Assembly: GCF_030818795.1 (NCBI RefSeq)
Contig: NZ_JAUTAY010000001.1
Coordinates: 806,001 to 870,000 of the forward strand
DNA from: Microbacterium sp. SORGH_AS_0862
GTDB lineage: Bacteria; Actinomycetota; Actinomycetes; Actinomycetales; Microbacteriaceae
Length of the DNA: 64,000 nucleotides
Reading direction: 5' to 3'
The notes beneath the pieces are model-generated. The model worked only from the letters and a program-made list of their open reading frames with translations, did not search any database and was not told the DNA's origin. Of the stretch, positions 36,327 through 47,600 are shown piece after piece. The position numbers and the translations under genes were made by a program. Position 1 is the stretch's first letter, and the number at the start of each line of letters is the position of its first letter.

Positions 36327-37555
36327 TCGACGCCGCGGGCGCCCAGCGCCGTTTGCTGTGGCTGACGGCGCTGCGCTGGCTGCCGGTCGGGGTCACCTTC
36401 GGACTCACCGCGCTCCTTCCGCTGGAGCGCGGTCTCAGTCTCGTCGAGGTCGGCGCGATCCTGTCGCTGCAAGGGATCGTCGCGCTCGTGCTGGAGCTGC
36501 CGACCGGCGGGCTCGCCGACACCCTGGGTCGCCGGCCGGTGCTGTTGATCGCGGCTGTGATCGGCCTCGCGTCCACCGTGCTGTTCGTGCTCGCGCAGGA
36601 CGTCGCGGCCTTCGCGATAGCGATGCTCCTGCAGGGCGTGTTCCGCACGCTCGACTCCGGCCCGCTGGAGGCCTGGTACGTCGACACGACGCACGCCGCC
36701 GATCCCGACGCCGCCGTGGAGCAGGGGCTCGCCCGCGCCGCCACGGTGCTCGGCGTCTCGATCGCGGCGGGAGCGCTCGGCGGCGGACTGCTCGTGGCAT
36801 GGGGACCGCTTCCCGGCGCGTCCGCGCTCGTGCTGCCGTTCCTCGTGAGCCTCGCGCTGTCCGCCGCGAGCGTCGTCGTCACAGCGATCCTCGTGGTCGA
36901 GCCGGCACGCCCGCGCCGACGGAAGCACGGTGCGGCCACAGACTCTTCGGGACTGCTCGCGGCACTGCGGCTGGTCCGCCGTTCCCCGGTCCTGCGTGCG
37001 CTGCTGGCGGTGGAGGTCTTCTGGGCCGTCGCGATGGTCGCGTTCGAGACGCTCACACCTGTGCGGCTGGCGGAACTCGCCGGCGGCGAGAACGCGGCGG
37101 GTGCACTGTTCGGCCCCGCATCCGCCGCCGCCTGGGGGCTCTTCGCTCTCGGCTCGCTTCTGGCGGGGCGCGCGGCACGGCGATGGGGCGTGGCCGTCAC
37201 CGCGGCGCTGGCCCGCATCCTGAACGGCGCGTTCGTGGTCGTCATGGGCGTCGTCGCCGGGCCCGTGGGCCTGCTCGCCGCGTACGGCGCCGCGTACCTC
37301 TCGCACGGAGCCGCCAGCCCCATGCACAACACGCTGCTCCACCGCCAGGCGGACAGCGGCACGCGCGCCAGCGTGCTCTCCGCCAACGCGATGGTCTCCG
37401 GCGGCGTCTACAGCGCGGGCCTGCTCGCCCTGACCGTGCTGGCGGAGCACACCGGTACGGGCATCGCCTTCGCCGCCGCGGGAGCCTTCAGCGTGTTCGG
37501 CGCGCTCTGCTACCTCCCGGCGTGGCGGGCCGAGCACGCCGCTGCCCGGACGTGA
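36323..37555 (+). CDS. MFS transporter coupled to the ArsR-like regulator
   Basis: 410-aa major facilitator protein. Motif A-like GGLADTLGRRPVLLIAAVIG follows helix 2, and the central cytoplasmic loop is basic (RPRRRKHG). Twelve helices are expected. The GTG at 36323 overlaps the regulator stop. The substrate cannot be inferred; efflux is the usual role of this regulator-transporter pairing. Confidence 0.85.
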   Translation: MIDAAGAQRRLLWLTALRWLPVGVTFGLTALLPLERGLSLVEVGAILSLQGIVALVLELPTGGLADTLGRRPVLLIAAVIGLASTVLFVLAQDVAAFAIAMLLQGVFRTLDSGPLEAWYVDTTHAADPDAAVEQGLARAATVLGVSIAAGALGGGLLVAWGPLPGASALVLPFLVSLALSAASVVVTAILVVEPARPRRRKHGAATDSSGLLAALRLVRRSPVLRALLAVEVFWAVAMVAFETLTPVRLAELAGGENAAGALFGPASAAAWGLFALGSLLAGRAARRWGVAVTAALARILNGAFVVVMGVVAGPVGLLAAYGAAYLSHGAASPMHNTLLHRQADSGTRASVLSANAMVSGGVYSAGLLALTVLAEHTGTGIAFAAAGAFSVFGALCYLPAWRAEHAAART

Positions 37556-37616
37556 CACCCGTGGACTGCCCGCCCACAGATCGCCCGCCGACGCGGCCGG
37601 GTGCGCGGGCATTCCG

Positions 37617-37622
37617 TAACGT
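37617..37622 (+). promoter_or_regulatory. -10 box of leaderless MFS gene
   Basis: TAACGT ends 6 bases before the GTG at 37629. It supports the GTG rather than the adjacent ATG at 37632. Confidence 0.45.
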
Positions 37623-37628
37623 ACGGCT

Positions 37629-38939
37629 GTGATGCCCGACGCCGTCGCCCCCGTCCGCGCGTTGCGCAGCGTCCCCTTCCTCGCCGCCGTCAACCTCGCC
37701 GCTCTCGGAGCGTTGACCGCGCCCGCGGTCGTCGGGCTCCCGGTGCGGGTGGCGGACCTCGTCCCCGCCGCCGATCGCGCAGGCACGCTCGCGGTGATCA
37801 TCGCCGCCGGCGCACTCGCCGCGATCGTGGCGAACCCGCTCGTCGGATTCCTCTCGGACCGCACGCGTGCCGGGTGGGGCAGGCGCCGCCCGTGGATGCT
37901 GGCCGGCGCGGTCGCCGGGCCGCTGGCGGCCTGGTGGCTCCTGAGCGCGACCGACCTGTTCACCCTGGTGCTCGCGTGGGTCGGGATGCAGGTCTGCTAC
38001 AACGCGGTGCTGTCCACCGCCGCCGCCCAGCTCGCCGACACCGTCGAGGAGAGATGGCGCGCGGGGGCGTCGGGGATCTTCGCGGCGGCCGCCTTCCTCG
38101 GCACCCTCCCCCCGCTCGTGATCGCGGCGGCCCTCCCCACCCAGTTGGTGCTCGCCTCGGCGATCATGCCCGCCGCTGCGGTGATCGCGGTCGTCCTGTG
38201 CGTCCTGTTCGTGCCGGATGCCACCGTCGCGGACATCGACCTGCCCTCCCGGTCCCCGGGTGGTCGTCGCTTCGCCCCGGCCCCCGGCTTCACCCTCGTG
38301 TGGGTCCAACGACTTCTGCTGCAGTCGGCGTTCTCGCTGACCACCGCCTTCACCCTGTACTTCGTGATGGACCGCATGCTGCGCGACCAGGCCTCCGCCA
38401 CGAGCGTCACGTCCCTGTCCACGGTGCTCGGCGGCGGTGCCATCGTCATCGCCGCCGTCACGATGGGTCTGCTCGCCGGTCGCCGCGGCGACTACCGGCC
38501 GTTCCTGGCGGCCGCCATCGTCGGTCTCATCGCGGCCGCCCTCCTGCGCGCGTTCGCCATGGAGCACGTGCAGCTGTGGACGAGTGCGCTCGTGGGCGGG
38601 CTCGCCATGGGCGCCTTCTTCGCCGTCGACTTCGCCCTCGCGCTGCGCACGATCCCCGCCGAACGCACGGGCGCCTACCTCGGGGTCCTCAACGCGACCG
38701 AGACCATTCCGCAGGTCGTCGGGCCCCTGGCGGCCGCGGCGCTGCTCGCCACGGGGAGCGACCCGCTCGGTGGGCGCGGCGGCGACTACGTCGCGCTGTA
38801 CGTGACCGCGGCGGCGGTGGCGCTGCTCGCACTGGTGCTGCTGCGCTTCGTCGCTCCCTACGCCCGCCGACCCGTCAGCGCTCCGGCCCCCGAAGATCCA
38901 GCGCTGCGAGGGCGCGAAGAGCGTCGGCACGCGAGCTGA
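37629..38939 (+). CDS. MFS transporter
   Basis: 436-aa protein with about twelve helices. Segments such as VANPLVGFLSDRTRAGWGRRRPWMLAGA resemble the cation-sugar symporter-like branch (LSDRTRxxxGRRRPW), and FFAVDFALALRTIPAERTGAYLGVLNATETIPQ is a family-typical loop (landmarks). Substrate unknown; a sugar is a reasonable guess because the neighbouring regulator is MalT-like. Its last 65 bases overlap the convergent LuxR gene. Confidence 0.82.
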   Translation: MMPDAVAPVRALRSVPFLAAVNLAALGALTAPAVVGLPVRVADLVPAADRAGTLAVIIAAGALAAIVANPLVGFLSDRTRAGWGRRRPWMLAGAVAGPLAAWWLLSATDLFTLVLAWVGMQVCYNAVLSTAAAQLADTVEERWRAGASGIFAAAAFLGTLPPLVIAAALPTQLVLASAIMPAAAVIAVVLCVLFVPDATVADIDLPSRSPGGRRFAPAPGFTLVWVQRLLLQSAFSLTTAFTLYFVMDRMLRDQASATSVTSLSTVLGGGAIVIAAVTMGLLAGRRGDYRPFLAAAIVGLIAAALLRAFAMEHVQLWTSALVGGLAMGAFFAVDFALALRTIPAERTGAYLGVLNATETIPQVVGPLAAAALLATGSDPLGGRGGDYVALYVTAAAVALLALVLLRFVAPYARRPVSAPAPEDPALRGREERRHAS

Positions 38940-41417
38940 CGCCGAGCTTGCGGTAGAGACTGCGCAGCTGCGACTTCACGGTGTTCGGCGAGACGACCAG
39001 GGCAGCCGCGATCTCGGCGACCGTCTCGCTGCGCGTCAGCTCGTCGGCCACCGCGATCTCGCGAGGGGTCAGCTGCACGCGACGGCGGGTGGCCGGGACC
39101 ATGCCGATCCGCCCGGCGCGCGCGATCAGCTCCTGCTCGTGGGGATCCACCGCGATCTCGGCCATGGCCTCGAGCGCATGGGTCGGCACCATCGCCAGCG
39201 GAACCAGCAGACCGCGCTGTCCGAGCTCAGCCGCGAGACGGCCCAGCATCCGCCGCGCCCCGTCCCGGTCGGCACCGCCCAGAGCGAGCGCGCCCACGGT
39301 GAGCGCGAGGTGCTCGGCGTCGATGCGAGCGGAGGCGGCCATGCCCGCCGATGCCTGCAGCAGACGCACGGCGCCTTCCACGTCGCCGGCGGCCAGCGCG
39401 ATGCGTCCGAGGCTCACCCCGCGCCGCGCGGGGTCCTTGTCCTTGGCCACGACGCGCTCCGCCCCGGCGGCGTCGCCCGCCGCGAGCAGCACGAGAGCGC
39501 GCGTGTGCCGCAGTCTGCTCAGCGTCAACTCGGACGTCGCGTGACGCGCCTGCTGGGTGCGCAGGGCGTTCGCGAGCACAGCGTGCGCCGCACCCGCCTG
39601 CCCGCGCGCCAGGGCGATCAGGACGTCGAGGTGGGTCAGCAGCGGCCAGTGCTCGATCGTCGCGCGGTGGGGATCGAGGATGCGGATGGCGGTGTCCGCC
39701 GCATCCGGGTCGCCGTCTTCGAGGGCGGCGAAGCCGCGCGCCAGCTGAAGGAAGCTGCCCGGATACCCCTCGATCCAGCGTTCGGGCCAGACGCGTGAGA
39801 GCGCTTCATCGATCACCTCCCGCGACTCGTCGACCTCGCCCGTCACAGCGAGCGTCCCCGCGGTCAGCGCGAGCCCCTGGAGCCCCGCGAACAGTCCCTT
39901 CGCGTCGCTGACGGCCGTCGAGCGGCGGAAGCAGTCGAGCGCCTGGGCGGTGAGGCCGCCGTAGAACAGCGAGGTGCCGATCTGGTTGTACACGGTGGGC
40001 TCGTTGCGCCCCAGCCGATCCCGCTCAGCCGCGTCCATCTCCTGCAGCGCACGGTACCCGTCGCGGGCGGCGACGAGCGCTCCGGAGCGACCCGAGACAC
40101 GGTAGGAGGTGGTCTCGATCGCGCGCAGCAGCACGCGATCGGCGGGCGGCGCGGTGGCCCGCTGCATCCTGGCGCCGTAGATGGCCAGACCGAAGTACTC
40201 GAGCGCCCGCAGACGCTGGGTGCCGCTCGCATTGGCGACGATCGCCAGCACCATCGCCACGAGCGGTCGCGTGCGCAGCGACAACAACGGCACGTGGGCG
40301 AACAGCTCGGTCAGACGGCCCCGGTAGGAGAGCAGTTCGTTCCAATGGCGACGCAGGACCTCGTCGACGAGCGATGCATCGTCGATCTCGGCCGCGCGCC
40401 GCAATGCCGAGAACGCCAGACCCCGCTCGAGCTCCCAGCGCGCGACCCGTCGGCTGATCTCGCGCACCTCGGGTCGCGAACGCTCGCGACGCAGGCTCTC
40501 CTCCGCGGCCAGACGCAGGAACGGCGAGAAGACGAACACGGCGGACGCGTCACGCGGGCCGGGCGTCTCCCAGGAACCGAGCCCCTCCGCCTCCGCCGTC
40601 TCGAGGAATCGCAGCGCGTCGGATCGGCCGGTGATCGCCTCGGCCAGACGGACGTCGAGCGCGTCGGCGACGGCCACCGTCTCGAGGAACCCCACGAACG
40701 CGTCGTCCCAGTGCCCGCCGCGCAACCGCAGCAGCGACCGGGCAGCCCGTTCGACGTTCGCCTCGGAGGCGCCCACATCGCCGAGAGCGAGCATGCGGGC
40801 GAGGGCCGGGACGCCTGCGGCGGCGACGATCCTGTCAGCGGTCGCGGCGTCGCCGGCGAGCGCGAGCGCCTCGGATGCGGTGAGGGCCAGTTCCGCTCTG
40901 CCCACGATGACCGCGTCGGCCACGACCGCGAGACTCGGCTCGGTCACGAGGGACGCGCGGCGGACGGCGACGCGCAGGACGGCTCGGGGACGTCCGCGAG
41001 GAGGTCGACGAGCCCTCGCACGGTCGCCTCTGAGAGCCGGTCACCGTCGTCGAGGGCGACCGCGAGCGGGCCGGTCCGGCGCCGGAGCCCGCGGGCGAGC
41101 AGACCCCAGGGGTCGTCGTCGACGGCGAGCGTCTCCGCGGCCGTGCGGAGCGGATTGCCGTCGTCGAGGAGTCCCGCATCCGCGAGCTGCGCGGCGAGCT
41201 GCTGGACGAAGGGGCGCGGTTCACCGCCGCCGTCGCGCACCCGCATCCAGACGCCGCGGTACGCGGTGCTGCGCGTCCACTGCGCCATCGCGACCGTCTT
41301 GCCATACCCCATCGGGGCGTGCAGGACGACCAGCGGCGCCGCATCATCGAGCGCGGCCACCAGACGGGGCCGCGCGAGGACGCCGACGCCGGCACGCGGC
41401 ACAGCGGACAGGCTCAT
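38875..41417 (-). pseudogene. MalT-like LuxR-family regulator with NTPase domain, frame interrupted
   Basis: Large STAND-type transcription regulator. The N-terminal part has Walker A LVVLHAPMGYGKTVAMAQWT (about residue 35) and Walker B-like GPLAVALDDGDRLSE; the rest is TPR-like (GTLAVTGEVDESREVIDEAL and others) and ends with a LuxR HTH: LTPREIAVADELTRSETVAEIAAALVVSPNTVKSQLRSLYRKLGV (landmarks). The frame breaks at 40980-40982: adding one G there joins LADVPEP to VLRVAVRRASLV and gives about 847 aa, the normal MalT-class size. As sequenced, a 157-aa fragment stops at 40944 and a 690-aa frame could start at the overlapping GTG (40947). I favour an indel error, but a true two-gene split is possible. 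The ATG at 41417 has GGAG 8 bases upstream. Confidence 0.75.
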
Positions 41418-41526
41418 CGGGTGGTCTCCGGCGACGTGCCCGGGTGACCCGAACCCCGCCGCCGACTCCACCCTACGGCGCCGCACGGACGTCGGACCGA
41501 TACGGCGGACGGCGGCACGCCGATGC

Positions 41527-41551
41527 CCCCGTCCGCATCAGCGGACAGGGG
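41527..41551. terminator. Hairpin upstream of the LuxR gene
   Basis: Stem GTCCGC/GCGGAC extended by CCCC/GGGG with one bulged base, loop ATCA. Possibly a second terminator for the surface-protein gene. Confidence 0.45.
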
Positions 41552-41590
41552 CGGGCGTGTGCTCACCGGGTACGGCATGCATCGGCTCCG

Positions 41591-41623
41591 CGTGGCCACC
41601 CCGCACGGGACGGGATGGCCACG
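41591..41623 (-). terminator. Terminator of the giant surface protein gene
   Basis: 13-bp arms beginning CGTGGCCA and ending TGGCCACG with one mismatch and a 7-base loop, 6 bases after the stop at 41630. Confidence 0.7.
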
Positions 41624-41629
41624 CGGCGA

Positions 41630-44600
41630 TCAGGCGCGGGCCCGACGCCGCCCTCGCCCGACCAGCACGACCATGAGGCCGATCGTCATGAGCAGCAGTG
41701 CCGCGAGCACTGCGCCCGTGATCGACAGGGTCATTCCGGTCACCGCGAGCGATTCCGGCGCGTACGCGTGGAAGGGATCGCTGTCGGTCAGGCGCACGGG
41801 CGCTCCCGAAGCATCGGTCACGGGGACCGGCGTGCCCGATCCGTCGACCTGCGGCTGCCCGGTCGGCACGCCGTTGCCGTCGGTGGCCGGCACGACGGGA
41901 GTACCGCCGACGCTGACCGTGTCCGCGTGGGTGACGCCCTCGCCGAGGCGCAGCGTTCCCTCGGCGAAGAAGGACGCACCGGGCGGGATCAACCCGTGCC
42001 AGGTTCCGCTCGCGACGAAGTCGTACGCCGCCGGCCCGCCGAACGCCGACAGGTCGGCGGTCCAGCGCTCCACGTCGGGACCGGTCGCGGTGGCGTCGGT
42101 CAGGTCGATCGCGGTCAGCCACGTCGAACCGGTGTTCGTGACCACCCAGCGAACCTTGTGCTCGCTGCCCGCCTTGTACTTCACGGCGTGAGCGCGGTCG
42201 TTCGCATCCTGAGCGTCGTCGACGAGGGGCTTCGTGGGCACGACCCAGCCGCCCGAGGCGTCCTTCACCGCGGGATCGACCTTGTCGCCGTCGTACTTGA
42301 TGACCTGGATGCCGGACGTGAACGCGTTGTAGTCGTCACGATCCGTGACCGGGATGCCGCTGGCGACGCCCTCGCCCTCGACCACCGCACGGTCGACGTG
42401 GGGCTCTCCCCCGTCGAGCGTGAGGGTCGCGGAGCCCGTGATGACCTCACCCGGGCGCCAGACCGCATCGCCCGAGAACGTCTGCTCCCACCGAGCGCTC
42501 CAGCCGGAGTCCTGCTGCGTGGCCGCCAGCGTCGAGCCGTCGGGCAGCGTCCACACCAGAGACTGGATCCGGGCGCCCGAGAGGTGCTCGTCGCTCAGCA
42601 CCACACGGTGCAGATCCTCATCGCCCGTGTTGGTGACGGTCAGCACGACCGTGCGGGTCTCGCCGTTCTCGTAGTTCTGGCCATCGGCCATCGTGTCCGC
42701 GTCGTTCGCGATCGTCGTGCCCTCACCGTCGCCCTTCTCGATGTCGACGTAGGGGCCGACGCCCGTGCGGGCGTGGAAGGGGTCGTCGTCGGTCAGCACG
42801 AACGGCACGCGCCGGGTCGGGTCGGACGGGTCGGGCACGGTGGCGCGGACGGCGTCCCCGTCCACGATCAACGGCTGGCCGTTCGGGGTCACCCCGTCGG
42901 TCCCGACCGCGGGCACCACGACGGTACCGGCGACGTCGACCGTGTCGGCGTGCGACTGCTCCGCGGGCAGGGTGAGAGTTCCCTGCGCGAAGAACGAGGC
43001 CCCGGGCGGCAGCAGGCCGCGCCACGGACCGCTCTCGGCGAACGAGTAGTCCGTCGGTCCGCCGAAGGCCGACAGGTCGGCCGTCCAGTCGGCACCGATG
43101 GCGGGACCCGCATCCGTCGTGTCGGTCAGCGTGATGTCGGTCATCCACGTCGTTCCGGCGTTCGTGACCACCCAGCGCACCGGCTCGGCCACACCGATCG
43201 GGTACTCGACGGCGTGATCGGCGTCATTCGCATCCTGCGCGGCATCCGCGAGGGGTTTGGCGGGCGTGACCCACGCTCCCGCGTCGTCGGTGATGGCCGG
43301 GTCGGGCTTGTTGCCGTCGTACTTGATCACCTGGATCGCACCCGTGAACGCGTTGTAGTCGTTCGAGTCCGACACCGGGATGCCGGAGAGCTGACCGACG
43401 GCGTCGACGCTCGCACGGTCCACATGGGCCTCGGAGGCGGTGCCCAGGGTCAGCGATGCCGTGCCGGTGATCACGTCGCCGGGCTGCCAGGGGCCTGCCC
43501 ACGACGCCGACCAGGCACCGGTGGCGGGGTCCTGCGTCGCCGGCAGCGGTGTGCCGTCGGGCAGGGTCCAGCTCATCGAGACCACGGCGCCGCCGGCGAT
43601 CGTGACGTCGCCGAGCTCGACCGAGACGAGGGGCTCGTCGCCGGTGTTGGTGGAGCGGAACACGATCGTGCGCGTCTCGCCCGGCGTGTACGCCTCGCCG
43701 TCGGCCATCGTGTCGGCCTCGTGGGCGATGGTCGTCCCCGATCCGTCACCCTTCTGGATGTCGACGATGGGGCCGACCCCGGTCTTGGCGTGGAACGGGT
43801 CCTCGTCGGTCACGGTGAAGGGGGTGCCGTCGTCGCGCTTCGCCGTGACCGGCGTGCCGCCGGAGGTGGCGGGCTGATCGGTCGGCTTGCCGTCCGCATC
43901 CGCTTCGGGGACGACGACCGTGCCCACCACGGTCACCTGGTCGGCGTGAGTGGTCGAAGCCGGCAGCGTCAGCGTGCCCTCGGCGAAGAACGAGGCGCCG
44001 GGGGCGAGAAGCCCCTGCCAGTTGCCGTCCCTCGTGAACGAGTAGTCCGCGGGGCCGCCGACGCCGGACAGGTCCGCTGTCCAGTCGTCGCCAACGGCGG
44101 GACCGTCCTGGGTGAGGTCGACCAGGGAGAGATCGGTCAGCCAGGTGTCACCCGTGTTGGTGACGACCCACCGCACCTTCTGCGGCGTGAGCACCGGGTA
44201 GGTCACCGCAGTGGCCTCGGTGTTCGCGTCCTGCGCCGGCGAGAGGAGCGGCTTGGCCGGCACGATCCAGTCGCCGGCCGTGTCCGTCACCGCCGGGTCG
44301 GGCAGGTTGCCGTCGTACTTGATCACCTGGATCGCCCCCGTGAAGGCGTTGTAGCCGTTCTCGTCGTCGACCGGCTGGCCGGAGAGCGCGCCCTCGGCGG
44401 TGACCGTGGCGACGTCCTGGTGCGCGCCGTCACCGACGCCAGGGGTCAGCACGGCGGTACCGACGATCACGTCGCCGACGGCCCACTCGGTCGCGCCCGG
44501 GGCGAAGGTGTTGGCCCACTCGGCCGTCCACACTCCCGTGGCGGCGTCGTAGTCCGCCGATGTCGTCGAGCCGTCGGGGAAGGCGAAGCTCAGCTGGGTC

Positions 44601-47600
44601 ACGGCGCCTCCGGCGACCGTGGCGTCGGTGAGCGCCACCTTGCGCAGCGGCTCGGGGCCGGTGTTGACGACGCGGAACACGACGCTGCGCGACTCGTCGG
44701 GGCCATACACCTGACCGTCCGTGACGCTGTCGGCCTCGTGGACGATGGCGCCCGTAGCCCCGTTGCCATCGCCCTTGTGGATCTCGACCGAGGGCGTGAC
44801 GGTGGTGGGGTTGGTGACGACGACGGCGATGGTCGTGGCGTCGCCGATCGTGAGGGTGGCCCCGTTCGCAGCGGGGGTGCCGCCGATCGTGAGCGTGGGC
44901 GTGCCCCAGGCGGCGCCCGCAGGCAGTCCCGTCGTCGGCGCGACCTCGGTCACGGTCACGACGGTCCCGGTCGGCAGGGCCGGCGAGGTCGCCGTCTCGC
45001 CGTTGCGCACCGTGAGGGTGCCGTCACCGCCCGACCACGTGTAGTCGATGTCGAACGTGGTGTCGGGGTCGAGGAGCGTCGTGCCCGGTCCCGTCACGTC
45101 CTTCGTCACCGAGAACTGGCCGTTCAGCGGGGTGGTCGGGTTCTGCATGGTCACCTGCACGGTCGTGCCGTCGCCGATGGTGACCGTCGCCGTGCCGTCG
45201 CCGTTGTCCACGACGCCCGTTCCGGAGAAGGCGACCGCACCCCAGGCCACGTCGGGCAGGGTCGGCGGTGTCTTCTCCCGCACCAGGACCGTCGACCCGG
45301 TGGGCAGCGCCGCGGGTCCGGTGACGGTCTCGCCGTCGGCGACCTCGGCGAGGTCGGTCCACGTCGTGCCGCCGTCGGTGGAGTACTCGGCGACGAAGGC
45401 CGTCGCCGCGGGCACCCGGGACGCGCCGGGCCCGGTGACGTCCTTGGTGATCGAGAAGCTCCCGGTCAGCAGCGTCGAGGGGTTGGTGAGCGTGAGCGCG
45501 GTGTCGGTGCCGTCGCCGACGGTCACCGTGGCCGTGCCGTCGCCGTTGTCACCGGCGCTCCACGTGGGAGTCGCGAAGGCGACGCTCGGATCGGCGCCTG
45601 TGATGGTGGGCTCGCTGAGGGTCACCACCGTGCCGTAGGGCAGCGGAAGGCTCGTCGCCTTCCACGCTGCACTCTTCAGCTCCAGCGTCCCACTGCCGGC
45701 GGCCGAGGAGTACGCGACCGTGAAGACGGCGTCCTCGAGCTGGTCCGAGGCCAGCGTGAAGTCGCCGGTGACCTGCTTGGTCACCGTGATCGTTCCCGGC
45801 GCGAACAGGGTGTTCGTCACGACGAGGGCGAGCGTCGTGCCCGTCCCGGTCAGCGCGTGGTAGCCGTCGGCATCCGCTGCACCTGCGCCGGACACGGCGT
45901 AGGACTTCACCTTGGGGTCGCTCTCGGAGAGCTTGATGCGGGTTCCGACGGGCACGGTGAACGTGCCGGAGACCTCACCTGCTTCGAGCGTCACGCTGTT
46001 CTGGGTCAGCGGCGGCGAGAGGGATCCGCCGCGGAAGTCGCGTGCGGCGAGATCGATCGTGAACTGCTGACCGTCGGTGGCGGCGCCGCCCGAGGCGTCG
46101 ATGTCCTTCTCGACCGTGAACGGAACGTTCGCGATGAAACCGGCGTCGATCGTGTGGTCGTTGAATCCGGCTCCGGCGATCGTGACCGAGGCTTGGCCGG
46201 ATGCGTCGGCGTCGGAGTCGATCGCCCGGTCACCGCCCTGGACGGTCTTCGTGAACGACGCGTCCTGCCAGCGCACGGCACCGAAGCTCGTCGCGTTCGG
46301 CCCGCGCAGGTCCATGGTGCCCGAGGCGGGCTTCACGAACGTCACCGTGTAGGAGCCGGAGGTCGCGAAGCCGTCGGCGTCGGAGCGGAAGTAGTACTCG
46401 CCGTTCTCGGCGGTCACCTTGGTGGCGACCACGGTTCCGGTGCTGTCGCGCAGTTCGACCGTCACACCCGCGATCGAAGGCTCGTCGGCATCCTGGATGC
46501 CGTCCTGGTCGGCGTCGAACCACACGCGGTTGCCGATCTCGACCGGCGCCTCCCGTGCGACCAGCGCGACGGCACCGAGGCCGCCGCCCTTCTGGAACGT
46601 CCCGTCGGCCGAGGGCGAGCCGCCGCCGTCGGCGGTCTGCTCGTAACCGGAGAGCGAGCGGCCGTTGTTCTGGTTGAACCACTGCAGACCGCCCAAACGG
46701 ATGCCGCTGAGCGGGTCGTAGGTCGTCGCGACGACCTCACCCGTGCCCCGCATGCCGATGACCGAACCGAGGGTGTTCTCCCGGTGATAGGTTCCGCTGC
46801 CGAGGTTCTGGCGGTCGTCGTAGAACTCGCGCCCGCCGGGCCCTTCGGGCGTCGCACCCACGGCGGCGGTGCGGGTGCCCACGACACCGTTGTTCTCCAT
46901 GACGAAGCCCGCGCCGTTGGGCGCGGCGATCAGCAGGTCGCCGCCGGATGCGGTCTCGTAGGAGCCGGTGCTGACGGTGCCCCAGTTGCGGTTACCGCCC
47001 TGGACCGCCGTACGGTCGAGCAGCCCGAGGTTGAGGTAGCCCTCGTCGTCGAAGTACAGGCTCGACAGGATGGGCTGGGGGTAGATGTGCCAGCCGCCGT
47101 TGGTCTCGCTGACCGAGCCGCCCGACCACGTCCAGGTGTCGGTCCAGCTGTTCCAGCGCTTGGCCTGGGTGCTGAGCGCGCCGAGCGCGACGTCGCCCTT
47201 GGCGTAACCGAGCGAAGAGGAGAGCACCTCGGTCCACGTTCCCGGCGCGCCTGCGGGCGTGGAGAGCACGTGCAGCGACATGCCTGCCGCGGCGGCGGAG
47301 AGCCCGGGCCGCGGACCGGACGCGGTCTCGCCGGAGTCGACGTAGCCGACGTAGATCGTGCCGTTGTGCACCGTGACGGCCCAGGGACGCTGGCCGTCGC
47401 CGAGCCCCAGATCCCAGGACGTGTAACCGGTCGGCGTGACGGAGGGGTCGGAGACGTCGATCGAGTACAGCTTCTTGTCGTGGAGGTTGATGAAGAACAG
47501 GGTCGAGCCGTCGGCGGAGAGGGCGACGCCGCCCACGCCGATCTTGCCGGCCTTCTCGAAACCATCCACGTCGTGGCTCGCCGTCGTCGCGGAGGTGAGC

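Noticed and set aside
40944..41417. Independent small ATPase gene
   Set aside because: The fragment is the N-terminal NTPase part of the MalT-like regulator; one added base joins the frames to the normal family length.
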